DNA from: Agrobacterium leguminum
Lineage (GTDB): Bacteria > Pseudomonadota > Alphaproteobacteria > Rhizobiales > Rhizobiaceae
NCBI RefSeq assembly: GCF_015704895.1
Contig: NZ_JADQWB010000001.1
Location: forward strand, 372,001-436,000
Reading direction: 5' to 3'
DNA: 64,000 bases
The notes under the pieces are model-generated. The model was not told where the DNA came from and did no database searches. It was given only the letters and a program-made list of their open reading frames with translations. The first letter of the stretch is position 1; every line of letters starts with the position of its first letter. Positions 1-10,920 of this stretch are shown here, one piece after another. A program made the translations under genes and the position numbers.

Positions 1-22
1 TTTTTGTTGATTGGTAACCGAA

Positions 23-51
23 GATAACGAGGCGGCTTACGCCTCGTTATC
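23..51 (-). terminator. Inverted repeat spanning the gyrA stop codon
   Basis: A perfect 12-bp inverted repeat (GATAACGAGGCG / CGCCTCGTTATC) has the gyrA stop codon in its 5-base loop. It could form a transcript-end hairpin for gyrA. There is no adjacent U-tract, so intrinsic termination is only possible, and a role in protecting the RNA 3' end is an alternative. Confidence 0.35.
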
Positions 52-2829
52 CGGTGCCTCCGGCGTATCCGGCAGATCGTCGGCGGCATCTTCGCCATTG
101 CCGTTCTCTGCTTCGTCGTCGCCTTCCGGCTCGTTGATGCGCTCCACGGAAACCACCTTCTCATCCTTGGCGGTCGAGAAGATCGTCACACCCTTGGTGG
201 CGCGGCTGGCGATGCGAATGCCGTTGACCGGCACGCGGATGAGCTGACCGCCATCGGAAACCAGCATGATCTGGTCGCCTTCTTCCACGGGGAAGGCTGC
301 GACGAGTTCGCCGATCTCGTTGGTCTTGGAGGTATCGGTGGCGCGGATGCCCTTGCCGCCGCGACCCGAGGTGCGGAAGTCGTAAGAAGAGGAACGCTTG
401 CCGAAGCCCTTCACGGAAACCGTCAGCACGAATTCTTCGCGTGCCTTCAGTTCCTGATAGCGCTCTTCGCTGAGTTCACCCTCCTCCGTCACTTCCTCGC
501 CGACGAGCGCGATATCATCCTCATCGACGCCTGCGGCACGCCGCTCGGTAGCCGAGCGCTTCAGATAGGCCGCACGCTCCCACGGTTCAGCTTCCACATG
601 GCCCACAATGGTCATGGAGATGATGCGGTCGCCCTCGGCCATGTTGATGCCGCGCACACCGACGGAGTTGCGGCCTGCAAAGACGCGCACATCGTCCACG
701 GGGAAGCGGATGCACTGGCCGAGCGCGGTCGTCAGCAGCACGTCGTCGCGGTCCGTACAGGTTTCGACGGAGAGGATTTCATCGCCCTCCTCGTCCAGCT
801 TCATGGCGATCTTGCCATTGCGGTTGACCTGCACGAAATCGCCGAGCTTGTTGCGGCGAACCGTGCCGCGCGTCGTCGAGAACATCACGTCCAGCGTTTC
901 CCAGGTCGTTTCGTCCTCGGGCAACGGCATGATGGTGGTTATGCGCTCGCCGGGCTCCAGCGGCAGCATGTTGATGAGGGCCTTGCCCTTGGACTGCGGC
1001 GTCCCGATCGGCAGACGCCAGACCTTTTCCTTGTAGACGATGCCACGCGAGGAGAAGAACAGCACCGGTGTATGGGTATTGGCAACGAAGAGACGGTTGA
1101 CGAAATCCTCGTCGCGCGTCGCCATGCCGGAACGGCCCTTGCCGCCGCGACGCTGCGCCCGGTAAGTGGTCAGCGGCACGCGCTTGATATAGCCGAGATG
1201 CGAAACGGTGACGACCATGTCCTCGCGGGCGATGAGGTCTTCATCGTCCATATCGGGACCGCCCTCGACGATCTCGGAACGGCGCGGCGTGCCGAACTCG
1301 TCACGGATGGCGACAAGCTCGTCCTTGACGATCTGCTGGATGCGCAGGCGCGACGACAGGATTTCGAGGTACTCGGAAATTTCAGCACCGATCTTGTTCA
1401 GCTCGTCGCCGATTTCATCGCGGCCGAGCGCGGTGAGGCGGGCAAGGCGCAGTTCGAGAATGGCGCGAGCCTGCTCTTCCGAGAGATTATAGGTGCCGTC
1501 TTCATTGATGCGGTGGCGCGGATCGTCGATCAGACGGATCAGGCTTTCCACATCCTGCGCCGGCCAGCGCCGCGTCATCAGCTCTTCGCGGGCCGAAGCG
1601 GGATCGGGCGCATGACGGATAACCCGGATGACCTCGTCGATATTGGCAACCGCAATCGCCAGGCCAACCAACACATGCGCACGCTCGCGCGCCTTGCGCA
1701 GCAGATATTTCGTACGACGGCTGACCACATCCTCGCGGAAGGCCACGAAAGCGCGCAGCATGTCGATGAGCGTCATCTGCTCCGGCTTGCCGCCGTTCAG
1801 CGCCACCATGTTGCAGCCGAAGGAGGTCTGCAACGGCGTGTAGCGGTAAAGCTGGTTCAGGATGACTTCGGCATTGGCGTCGCGCTTCAATTCGATGACG
1901 ACGCGATAGCCCTGACGGTCGGATTCGTCGCGCAGGTCGGAAATGCCCTCGATGCGCTTTTCCTTGACCAGTTCGGCCATTTTTTCGATCATGTTCGCCT
2001 TGTTCACCTGATAGGGAACTTCGGTGATGATGATCTGCTCGCGGTCGCCGCGCATCGGCTCGATGGTAGCGCGGCCGCGCATGATGACCGAGCCGCGGCC
2101 GGTCTCATAGGCCGAACGGATGCCGGAACGGCCCATGATCAGCGCGCCTGTCGGGAAATCCGGGCCGGGAATGATCTGCATCAGCTCCGGCAGCTCGATC
2201 GCCGGATTGTCGATCATGGCGATACAGCCGTCGATGACTTCCGAGAGATTGTGCGGCGGAATATTGGTGGCCATGCCGACCGCAATGCCGCCTGCCCCGT
2301 TGACCAGAAGGTTCGGGAACTTCGCCGGAATGACGACCGGTTCCTGCAAGGTGCCGTCATAGTTGTCGCGGAAATCGACCGTTTCCTTGTCGAGATCGTC
2401 GAGCAGCGAATGGGCGGCCTTTTCCAGACGGCATTCGGTGTAACGTTCCGCCGCCGGCGGATCGCCGTCGATGGAGCCGAAATTGCCCTGCCCGTCGATC
2501 AGCGGCAGGCGGAGCGACCAGTCCTGCGCCATACGCGCCAAAGCGTCATAGATCGCCGCATTGCCGTGCGGATGGAATTTACCCATCACGTCCCCGGTAA
2601 CGCGGGCACATTTGACGTATTTCTTGTTCCAGTCGATGCCGAGTTCGGACATGCCGTAAAGAATACGGCGATGAACCGGCTTCAGGCCGTCTCGCACATC
2701 GGGAAGCGCGCGGGACACGATGACGCTCATGGCGTAATCGAGATACGACCGCTGCATTTCCTCCATGATGGAAATCGGTTCAATGCCTGGCGGAAGTTTT
2801 CCGCCGCCGGGGGGGCTCTGGTCAGTCAA
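37..2829 (-). CDS. gyrA: DNA gyrase subunit A
   Basis: GyrA is the DNA breakage-and-rejoining subunit of gyrase, which introduces negative supercoils together with GyrB. At 930 aa it is somewhat longer than the E. coli protein. The catalytic tyrosine is Tyr130 in AAERYTECRL, and the GyrA-box QRRGGKG lies near the start of the C-terminal DNA-wrapping domain. A charged insert rich in Glu and Asp (around VGEEVTEEGELSEERYQEL) sits between C-terminal blades, and the tail is acidic; both are usual in alphaproteobacteria. The quinolone-determining loop reads HPHGNAAIYDA, so the residue equivalent to E. coli Ser83 is Ala91. No gyrB is nearby, as is normal for a separate gyrA locus. Confidence 0.98.
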   Translation of the reverse strand: MTDQSPPGGGKLPPGIEPISIMEEMQRSYLDYAMSVIVSRALPDVRDGLKPVHRRILYGMSELGIDWNKKYVKCARVTGDVMGKFHPHGNAAIYDALARMAQDWSLRLPLIDGQGNFGSIDGDPPAAERYTECRLEKAAHSLLDDLDKETVDFRDNYDGTLQEPVVIPAKFPNLLVNGAGGIAVGMATNIPPHNLSEVIDGCIAMIDNPAIELPELMQIIPGPDFPTGALIMGRSGIRSAYETGRGSVIMRGRATIEPMRGDREQIIITEVPYQVNKANMIEKMAELVKEKRIEGISDLRDESDRQGYRVVIELKRDANAEVILNQLYRYTPLQTSFGCNMVALNGGKPEQMTLIDMLRAFVAFREDVVSRRTKYLLRKARERAHVLVGLAIAVANIDEVIRVIRHAPDPASAREELMTRRWPAQDVESLIRLIDDPRHRINEDGTYNLSEEQARAILELRLARLTALGRDEIGDELNKIGAEISEYLEILSSRLRIQQIVKDELVAIRDEFGTPRRSEIVEGGPDMDDEDLIAREDMVVTVSHLGYIKRVPLTTYRAQRRGGKGRSGMATRDEDFVNRLFVANTHTPVLFFSSRGIVYKEKVWRLPIGTPQSKGKALINMLPLEPGERITTIMPLPEDETTWETLDVMFSTTRGTVRRNKLGDFVQVNRNGKIAMKLDEEGDEILSVETCTDRDDVLLTTALGQCIRFPVDDVRVFAGRNSVGVRGINMAEGDRIISMTIVGHVEAEPWERAAYLKRSATERRAAGVDEDDIALVGEEVTEEGELSEERYQELKAREEFVLTVSVKGFGKRSSSYDFRTSGRGGKGIRATDTSKTNEIGELVAAFPVEEGDQIMLVSDGGQLIRVPVNGIRIASRATKGVTIFSTAKDEKVVSVERINEPEGDDEAENGNGEDAADDLPDTPEAPDNEA

Positions 2830-3046
2830 AACGGATCACATTCTCTGTTAAGAATCGGATGGATTTTTATAGCGGAAACAGCCACGTTAAGCCAATTTCC
2901 CGGCGAGTTTTGAACAGGCTTTTGCGTCATTTGCAAGACGAACGCCGCATTTCACGATTTAGCCCGGCAAAAGCGCCGCCGCTCCCTTTCAAAGTGCCGG
3001 CGACTTGCGTAGGCTCCGCCCTAAAAACAGATGAGACGGGGAAAGA

Positions 3047-3676
3047 ATGGCCAGCAGCGAAACGCTCATCAACGCGCTTACCACACTTCTGGTCACGCTC
3101 GATCCGCCGGGCCTCGCCCCCGTCTTTCTGGCGCTGACCGCCGGCATGACGCGCGACCAGCGCAGCCAGGTGGCGCTGCGCGGCTCCATCATCGCCTTCG
3201 GCATTCTCGCCGTCTTCGCGCTCTTCGGCCTTGCCATCCTCAATCTTCTCGGCATCTCGCTCGGCGCTTTCCGCATCGCCGGCGGCCTGTTGCTGTTCTG
3301 GATTTCCTTCGAGATGATTTTCGAAAAACGCCAGGAGCGCAAGGAAAAGACCTCCGAGATCGCCATCACCAAGGACCACCTTCACAATCTGGCGGTCTTT
3401 CCGCTGGCGCTGCCCCTGATCGCCGGGCCGGGCGCCATTTCCGCGACCGTGCTACTTGCCGGCTCGATGAAAACCACCGTCGAGATGCTGGTGCTCATCC
3501 TAATCCTCGCCTTCGCCATGGCTCTCGTTTATGCGGCCCTGATAGTCTCGGAGCGGATGGACCGTTTTCTCGGCAATACCGGTCGCGCGATCCTGACCCG
3601 TCTGCTCGGCGTGCTGCTTGCCGCCCTTTCCGTGCAATTCGTGGTCGACGGGATAAAATCGGCCTTCGCTTTTTGA
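3047..3676 (+). CDS. MarC family (UPF0056) integral membrane protein
   Basis: The 209-aa product is a hydrophobic inner-membrane protein of the MarC/UPF0056 family, with about six predicted membrane segments. Family signatures include LVTLDPPGLAPVFLALTAG near the N-terminus and FPLALPLIAGPGAISATVLL in the middle. The biochemical function of the family is not settled; the old link to multiple antibiotic resistance in E. coli was not confirmed. The start is supported by a GGGGAAAGA ribosome-binding region just upstream. It stands alone, about 130 bases before the HPP gene on the same strand. Confidence 0.9.
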   Translation: MASSETLINALTTLLVTLDPPGLAPVFLALTAGMTRDQRSQVALRGSIIAFGILAVFALFGLAILNLLGISLGAFRIAGGLLLFWISFEMIFEKRQERKEKTSEIAITKDHLHNLAVFPLALPLIAGPGAISATVLLAGSMKTTVEMLVLILILAFAMALVYAALIVSERMDRFLGNTGRAILTRLLGVLLAALSVQFVVDGIKSAFAF

Positions 3677-3809
3677 AAAGCCGCCCCTTGGCGGTGCCTG
3701 CGCAATAAATTCCCGCCAACCGCTAAAACGCCGGAAAATCCTCCCTTTAAATCCGACCGCCGCTTCGGCTAAAAGACGCATGTTTTTTTCGGATTCGAAA
3801 GTTATCTCC

Positions 3810-4958
3810 ATGCGTTCCACGCTGCGTCGCCTCATCCCGGATGCCGCACCCGTCAGCAACAGGGAAAGGCTGCGCTCCGCAACCGGCGCCTTTGTCGGCA
3901 TTCTGCTGACCGGCCTTATGGGAAGTCTCGCTCTCAGTTTCGATCCCACCCTGCCCGCCATGATCGCCCCGATGGGCGCTTCGGCCGTGCTTCTGTTCGC
4001 CGTGCCCTCAAGCCCGCTGGCGCAGCCCTGGTCGATCCTCTGCGGCAACCTCGTTTCGGCCTTCGTGGGCGTAACAGTCGCACTGCTGGTTCCGGATCTA
4101 TTTCTTGCCAGCGCGCTCGCCATCAGCCTCGCCATTGCCGCGATGATGGTTTTGCGCTGCCTGCACCCGCCAAGCGGTGCCGTGGCGCTGACCGCCGTTC
4201 TCGGCGGCCCTGCCATACACAGCCTCGGTTATGGCTTCCTGCTATGGCCGGTCGCCGGAAATTCGCTGATCCTTCTTGCCTTGGCCCTCGCCTATAACAA
4301 TGCCACCGGCCGCGCCTATCCTCACGGCCTGAAGCTTGGCAAGGCCGCCCATGGCACTACCGATCCGACCCCCATCCAGAAAATCGGATTTTCCTCCAAC
4401 GACCTCGACGAGGTGCTGAAGGAATATGACCAGGTCCTGGATATCGACCGGGACGAGCTCGAAACCATTTTACGCAAGACCGAATTGCGCTCCTGGCGTC
4501 GCCGTGCGCTGCATCTCGATTGCGCCAGCGTCATGTCGCGCGATGTCGTCGGTGTTGCGCCTGATGACAGTCTGCGCCATGCCCACGCGCTGATGCACAG
4601 CCACCATTTCAAGGCATTGCCGGTCACCAACGATAAAGCGGAGATCGTCGGCATCGTCACCCAGACGGATTTTCTGGAAAAGGCAAGCTGGAGAAACGGC
4701 CGCCCCTCCATCGGTTTCCTGCAGCGGCTGCGCCTCATCCTCTCCGGCGCAAGCGCCCCCAACGATACCGTCAAAGACATCATGACGTCGCCGGTCAGAA
4801 CCGTCCGGCCGGAAACGGCAATCGAAGAGGCCATCATCCGCTTTGCCGAAGAAGGACTGCATTACCTGCCGGTCATCGACGCCAGAGGCAAGATGGTGGG
4901 CATCGTGTCGCAATCCGATGTCATGGTCGCGATGCTGGCGGACAAGGTCGCGGCATAA
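3810..4958 (+). CDS. HPP family membrane protein with C-terminal CBS domain pair
   Basis: The product has an N-terminal HPP membrane domain (about residues 20-165; the signature LHPPSGAVAL is visible), a linker, and two C-terminal CBS domains (VMSRDVVGVAPDDSL... and IMTSPVRTVRPETAIEEA...). CBS pairs usually sense adenine nucleotides, and some HPP proteins have been linked to nitrite or other small-anion transport, so a gated transporter is a reasonable inference. An in-frame upstream ATG at 3780 is possible. I prefer 3810 because homology appears to begin with MRSTLRRLIPDA, but neither start has a strong ribosome-binding site. Confidence 0.85.
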   Translation: MRSTLRRLIPDAAPVSNRERLRSATGAFVGILLTGLMGSLALSFDPTLPAMIAPMGASAVLLFAVPSSPLAQPWSILCGNLVSAFVGVTVALLVPDLFLASALAISLAIAAMMVLRCLHPPSGAVALTAVLGGPAIHSLGYGFLLWPVAGNSLILLALALAYNNATGRAYPHGLKLGKAAHGTTDPTPIQKIGFSSNDLDEVLKEYDQVLDIDRDELETILRKTELRSWRRRALHLDCASVMSRDVVGVAPDDSLRHAHALMHSHHFKALPVTNDKAEIVGIVTQTDFLEKASWRNGRPSIGFLQRLRLILSGASAPNDTVKDIMTSPVRTVRPETAIEEAIIRFAEEGLHYLPVIDARGKMVGIVSQSDVMVAMLADKVAA

Positions 4959-5034
4959 GCGGCAGCACTCAAGCCAATGAACGGGAAGAACACACGCTGA
5001 AAAATTCAAGGACGTCAACCGCTACCCGAAAGCG

Positions 5035-5325
5035 TCAAAGCTTTAGGCGGCGGATGCTTCTACCATGCACCACCGTGAGAATGAGGACGCCTGAACCGTC
5101 AATTTCATAGAGGATGATATGGCTTCCATGCTCATGTCGGCGCACACCTTCCCCAATCGTCGGGGCAAGACGTCCTATGCGCGGATTATCGCCAAGCAAC
5201 TGGAAACAGCTTTCCATTTCATTCTTGTAAAAATGTGCCTGTCTCAATCCGAACTGTTCAACGCCATAGATAAAGATATCGAGAATTTCGCTTTCGGCCT
5301 GTTTAGTCAGCCGATAGCTATTCAC
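5035..5325 (-). CDS. parE: RelE/ParE family toxin
   Basis: This is the toxin half of a type II toxin-antitoxin pair. The roughly 96-aa protein has the ParE/RelE fold signature NSYRLTKQAESEILDIFIYG at its N-terminus, a conserved RIGRLAPTIGEGVRRHEHGSH segment and the terminal VLILTVVHGRSIRRLKL strand. ParE toxins usually inhibit gyrase. The reading frame runs up to GTG 5337 with no ATG; GTG 5325 is chosen because TGGAG sits at ribosome-binding distance before it. It overlaps the upstream antitoxin gene by 8 bases, indicating translational coupling. Gyrase as target is inferred from the family, not shown here. Confidence 0.85.
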   Translation of the reverse strand: MNSYRLTKQAESEILDIFIYGVEQFGLRQAHFYKNEMESCFQLLGDNPRIGRLAPTIGEGVRRHEHGSHIILYEIDGSGVLILTVVHGRSIRRLKL

Positions 5326-5584
5326 GCACAACTCCACGTGCGGCCGCTATCCGTTCGGCTTCCGTAAACAGATCATCCATGCTGCGGGAACCGATGCCGC
5401 TCACGCGGGAATCCGCGACGATCTGGCGAAGCTCATCAACGCTGAACTCCTGCCCCCGTCGCGCCCGGTCACGACGCACCAAATCCCGCACATAGTCGCT
5501 GACGCTGGCATATTCGCCTGTCAGGACCTGGGTCTCGATCCATTCTTTCATGGGATCTGGCAAGGAAACGGTCATGGTCGCCAT
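5318..5584 (-). CDS. parD: ParD-like type II antitoxin (CopG/RHH)
   Basis: The 88-aa protein starts MATMTVSLPDPMKEWIETQV, a ribbon-helix-helix DNA-binding segment of the CopG/ParD type, followed by GEYASVSDYVRDLVRRD, the second half of that fold. The C-terminal half should wrap and neutralise the ParE toxin encoded immediately downstream with overlapping codons. By family precedent it represses its own operon through the N-terminal domain. No clear palindromic operator stands out in the roughly 90 bases upstream, which separate it from ssb. Confidence 0.87.
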   Translation of the reverse strand: MATMTVSLPDPMKEWIETQVLTGEYASVSDYVRDLVRRDRARRGQEFSVDELRQIVADSRVSGIGSRSMDDLFTEAERIAAARGVVRE

Positions 5585-5677
5585 GTGTTTAAATCTCCCG
5601 TCAGTCCTCCCAAAATACCAGAGAATAGGAAAAAATCACAAAAATTCTGACTTGTGATAGTTTCTTCGATATCAGCG

Positions 5678-6211
5678 TCAGAACGGAATATCGTCATCCA
5701 TATCGTTGGAGAAGCCGCCGGAAGGCTGGCCGCCGCCACGGGAAGAGCCGCCGCGCGACGAGGACTGCTGGTCGTAACCGCCACCATAGCTGGAGCCGCC
5801 GCCGCTGCCATAATCGTTGCCGCCGCCGAAATCGCCGCCGCTACGGCCACCGCCCTCACCGCGACCATCGAGCATCGTCAGCGTGGAATTGAAGCCCTGC
5901 AGCACGATTTCAGTGGAATAACGGTCGTTACCGGTCTGGTCCTGCCATTTGCGCGTCTGCAGCTGGCCTTCAATATAGAGCTTGGCGCCCTTCTTGACAT
6001 ATTGCTCGACGACCTTGCACAGGCCTTCGTTGAAGACGACGACAGTGTGCCATTCGGTCTTTTCGCGGCGCTCGCCGCTGTTGCGGTCCCGCCAGGTCTC
6101 CGAAGTGGCAATACGCAGATTGGCGATGGGACGGCCATCCTGCGTCCGGCGGATTTCGGGATCGGCGCCCACGTTCCCGATCAGAATTACCTTGTTTACG
6201 CTACCAGCCAT
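5678..6211 (-). CDS. ssb: Single-stranded DNA-binding protein
   Basis: SSB binds single-stranded DNA during replication, repair and recombination and recruits partner enzymes through its C-terminal tip. The 177-aa protein has an OB fold (residues 1 to about 110, beginning [20 protein letters not shown]), a long Gly/Ser-rich linker and the diagnostic acidic tip DMDDDIPF. The ATG at 6211 is chosen over an upstream ATG at 6274 because the OB fold begins there. It diverges from uvrA, and the shared region contains an alphaproteobacterial SOS box, consistent with DNA-damage induction. Confidence 0.97.
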   Translation of the reverse strand: MAGSVNKVILIGNVGADPEIRRTQDGRPIANLRIATSETWRDRNSGERREKTEWHTVVVFNEGLCKVVEQYVKKGAKLYIEGQLQTRKWQDQTGNDRYSTEIVLQGFNSTLTMLDGRGEGGGRSGGDFGGGNDYGSGGGSSYGGGYDQQSSSRGGSSRGGGQPSGGFSNDMDDDIPF

Positions 6212-6368
6212 CTCGTCATCCTGTCCGCCGGCCATCATGACCGGCAATTGCATTTCAAAAAATTCGCCACACAATAGCTGCCGCCGCCCGCAAAGGGCAC
6301 CGCAAGCATGGAACTATCCACAAAGAATAATCTTAAGCTGCGGTAGCAGACATTCGCGCTTGCAATTC

Positions 6369-6383
6369 GTTCCTTTTTTGTTC
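6369..6383. promoter_or_regulatory. LexA (SOS) box between ssb and uvrA
   Basis: The sequence GTTCCTTTTTTGTTC is an exact GTTC-N7-GTTC direct repeat, the LexA box used by Rhizobiaceae and other alphaproteobacteria. It sits in the 306-base gap between the divergent ssb and uvrA genes, about 135 bases before the uvrA start and 158 before ssb, so it could regulate either or both. Confidence 0.8.
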
Positions 6384-6517
6384 TATTAAATCGCAGATTT
6401 CGAGTCAAGCATTCCGAAAAGCTGCGACCGATTGGGAATAGACCTCGACACATCCGGCTGCGTCACTACATAAGGACGCGCTGCCATCAAGCCTGTTATT
6501 TTTGTCCGAGCCTTGTC

Positions 6518-9439
<2,922 letters not shown>

Positions 9440-9445
9440 AACAAA

Positions 9446-10078
9446 TTGGTTGGATCGATACACGAGACCGCAATAACATTGCTTCAGCAGTCATATCGGG
9501 CAGCCAGACGTTCTGGATTTCGAAAAGCAATCCAAGAGCTTCAATGGAATGAAGAAGGATGGGCTAACACCGAAGAATCAACCTCTTGGAAGGAATTCCT
9601 GGAGAGAGGAGAGGTTTGGAAAGAAGGAATTATTCCTGATCTTTGGTTTATCGATGAAGACGTTATGTCGGTAATCTGCATTGAAGTTGAACGGGCGAAC
9701 CCGATTAACGACAGAAAGTTTGAAACATACAGAAATCTGTGGTGGCACCTAGATGAATTCCATTGGGAGCTGCACTTATTGGTGTCAGATCGATGGTGCA
9801 ATCTGACTCCAGTGCCTGTTCATCGATATACGGCGATGGGAACGGCCGACCTAGAAAAGCACCCCCTAGGTGCTGTCATAAAGGTGGAACGCGAGAAGAA
9901 TGAAATAATGTTTGAGCTAAGCAAGATATATTGCATCTCTGACATTTCCGCGCGGGCAATGCAAAGAACAGAATGGATAGAAAAATATCCAAGATTTACA
10001 CTTGAGAAATTTCAAGAGAACACACGTGGCAACTCATGTGAATTGTCATCAGTGGATCGGGCCGGTGGAGGAGATTAG
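9446..10078 (+). CDS. Hypothetical protein, AT-richer orphan gene; possible nuclease-like fold
   Basis: I do not recognise this 210-aa protein. It starts 6 bases after uvrA stops, with only a TTG start available at the 5' end, so the true start is uncertain. Codon choice is visibly more AT-rich than in the neighbours (many ATA, AAT, GAA and AGA codons), which suggests horizontal acquisition. Residues around 61-84 read IIPDLWFIDED followed by ICIEVERANP, which resembles the PD...(D/E)xK arrangement of restriction-endonuclease-like folds, but a final lysine is not obvious. The C-terminal end is rich in polar residues. The call as a nuclease-like protein is speculative; that it is coding is likely. 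Confidence 0.55.
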   Translation: MVGSIHETAITLLQQSYRAARRSGFRKAIQELQWNEEGWANTEESTSWKEFLERGEVWKEGIIPDLWFIDEDVMSVICIEVERANPINDRKFETYRNLWWHLDEFHWELHLLVSDRWCNLTPVPVHRYTAMGTADLEKHPLGAVIKVEREKNEIMFELSKIYCISDISARAMQRTEWIEKYPRFTLEKFQENTRGNSCELSSVDRAGGGD

Positions 10079-10082
10079 AGAG

Positions 10083-10883
10083 ATGAATATGTCAGGCACG
10101 ATCCGCACCGGTATCGGCGGCTGGACCTTCGAGCCATGGGAAGGCACTTTTTACCCTGAAAAACTGCCGAAGAAGCGCCAGCTGGAGCATGCCAGCCGGC
10201 AGCTCACGGCCATAGAGGTGAACGGAACCTATTACAGCAGCCAGAAGCCGGAAACTTTTGCCAAATGGGCTTCCGAAGTGCCCGAGGATTTCATCTTCTC
10301 GCTAAAAGCGAGCCGCTTCGTCACCAACCGCAGGGTTCTGGCCGAGGCCGGTGAATCGATGACGAAGTTTCTGACGCAGGGGCTGACGGAGCTCGGGTCC
10401 CACCTCGGCCCGATCCTCTGGCAATTCGCGCCGACGAAAAAATTCGACGCGGAGGATTTCGGCGCATTTCTGTCCCTGTTACCGGAGAAGCAGGACGGCA
10501 TCCGTCTTCGCCATGTCGTCGAAGTGCGCAACGAGACATTTCAGGTTCCGGAATTCATCGATCTTCTCGCCAGGCATAAGGTCGCCGTCGTCTGCGCCGA
10601 TCATCATGACTATCCGATGCTGCCGGATGTGACGGCCGATTTCGTCTATTGCCGCCTGCAGAAGGGCGAGGACGATACCAAGACCTGTTACCCGAAAAAA
10701 GAGATCGACCACTGGGCCGAGCGGGTAAAGACCTATGCGAAGGGCGGCGTGCCGGGCGATCTGCCGCTGATAGCGCCGGATCGGAAGGTCGAAAAGACAC
10801 CGCGCGATGTCTTCGCCTTCTTCATCACCGGCGGCAAGGTCAATGCGCCTGTTGGTGCGCAGGAACTGCAAAAGGCGGTCTGA
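10083..10883 (+). CDS. DUF72 (YecE-like) protein
   Basis: This protein of about 266 aa belongs to the DUF72/YecE family, a TIM-barrel-like group of unknown biochemical function. Typical blocks are IRTGIGGWTFEPWEGTFYP at the N-terminus, IEVNGTYYSSQKPETFAKWA, FIFSLKASRFVTN, LGPILWQFAPTKKFD and FVYCRLQKGED. The ATG at 10083 is chosen because it is preceded by GGAGGAG about 10 bases upstream; a longer in-frame extension back to 10002 overlaps the previous gene and lacks homology. It begins 4 bases after the orphan gene ends, but its base composition matches the chromosome. Confidence 0.88.
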   Translation: MNMSGTIRTGIGGWTFEPWEGTFYPEKLPKKRQLEHASRQLTAIEVNGTYYSSQKPETFAKWASEVPEDFIFSLKASRFVTNRRVLAEAGESMTKFLTQGLTELGSHLGPILWQFAPTKKFDAEDFGAFLSLLPEKQDGIRLRHVVEVRNETFQVPEFIDLLARHKVAVVCADHHDYPMLPDVTADFVYCRLQKGEDDTKTCYPKKEIDHWAERVKTYAKGGVPGDLPLIAPDRKVEKTPRDVFAFFITGGKVNAPVGAQELQKAV

Positions 10884-10887
10884 GCGC

Positions 10888-10920
10888 TTTCAGCCCGCCA
10901 TGTCTTTCGTCGGGCTGAAA
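10888..10920. terminator. Inverted repeat between convergent DUF72 and dusA genes
   Basis: A perfect 10-bp inverted repeat (TTTCAGCCCG / CGGGCTGAAA) with a 13-base loop lies just after the DUF72 stop and overlaps the last codons of dusA. It is placed to act on both convergent transcripts. There is no long T-run, so termination efficiency is uncertain. Confidence 0.4.

Noticed and set aside
598..2913. A 771-codon open frame antisense to gyrA
   Set aside because: It is the mirror of gyrA in GC-rich DNA. The translation is rich in His, Arg and Asp without any family motif.
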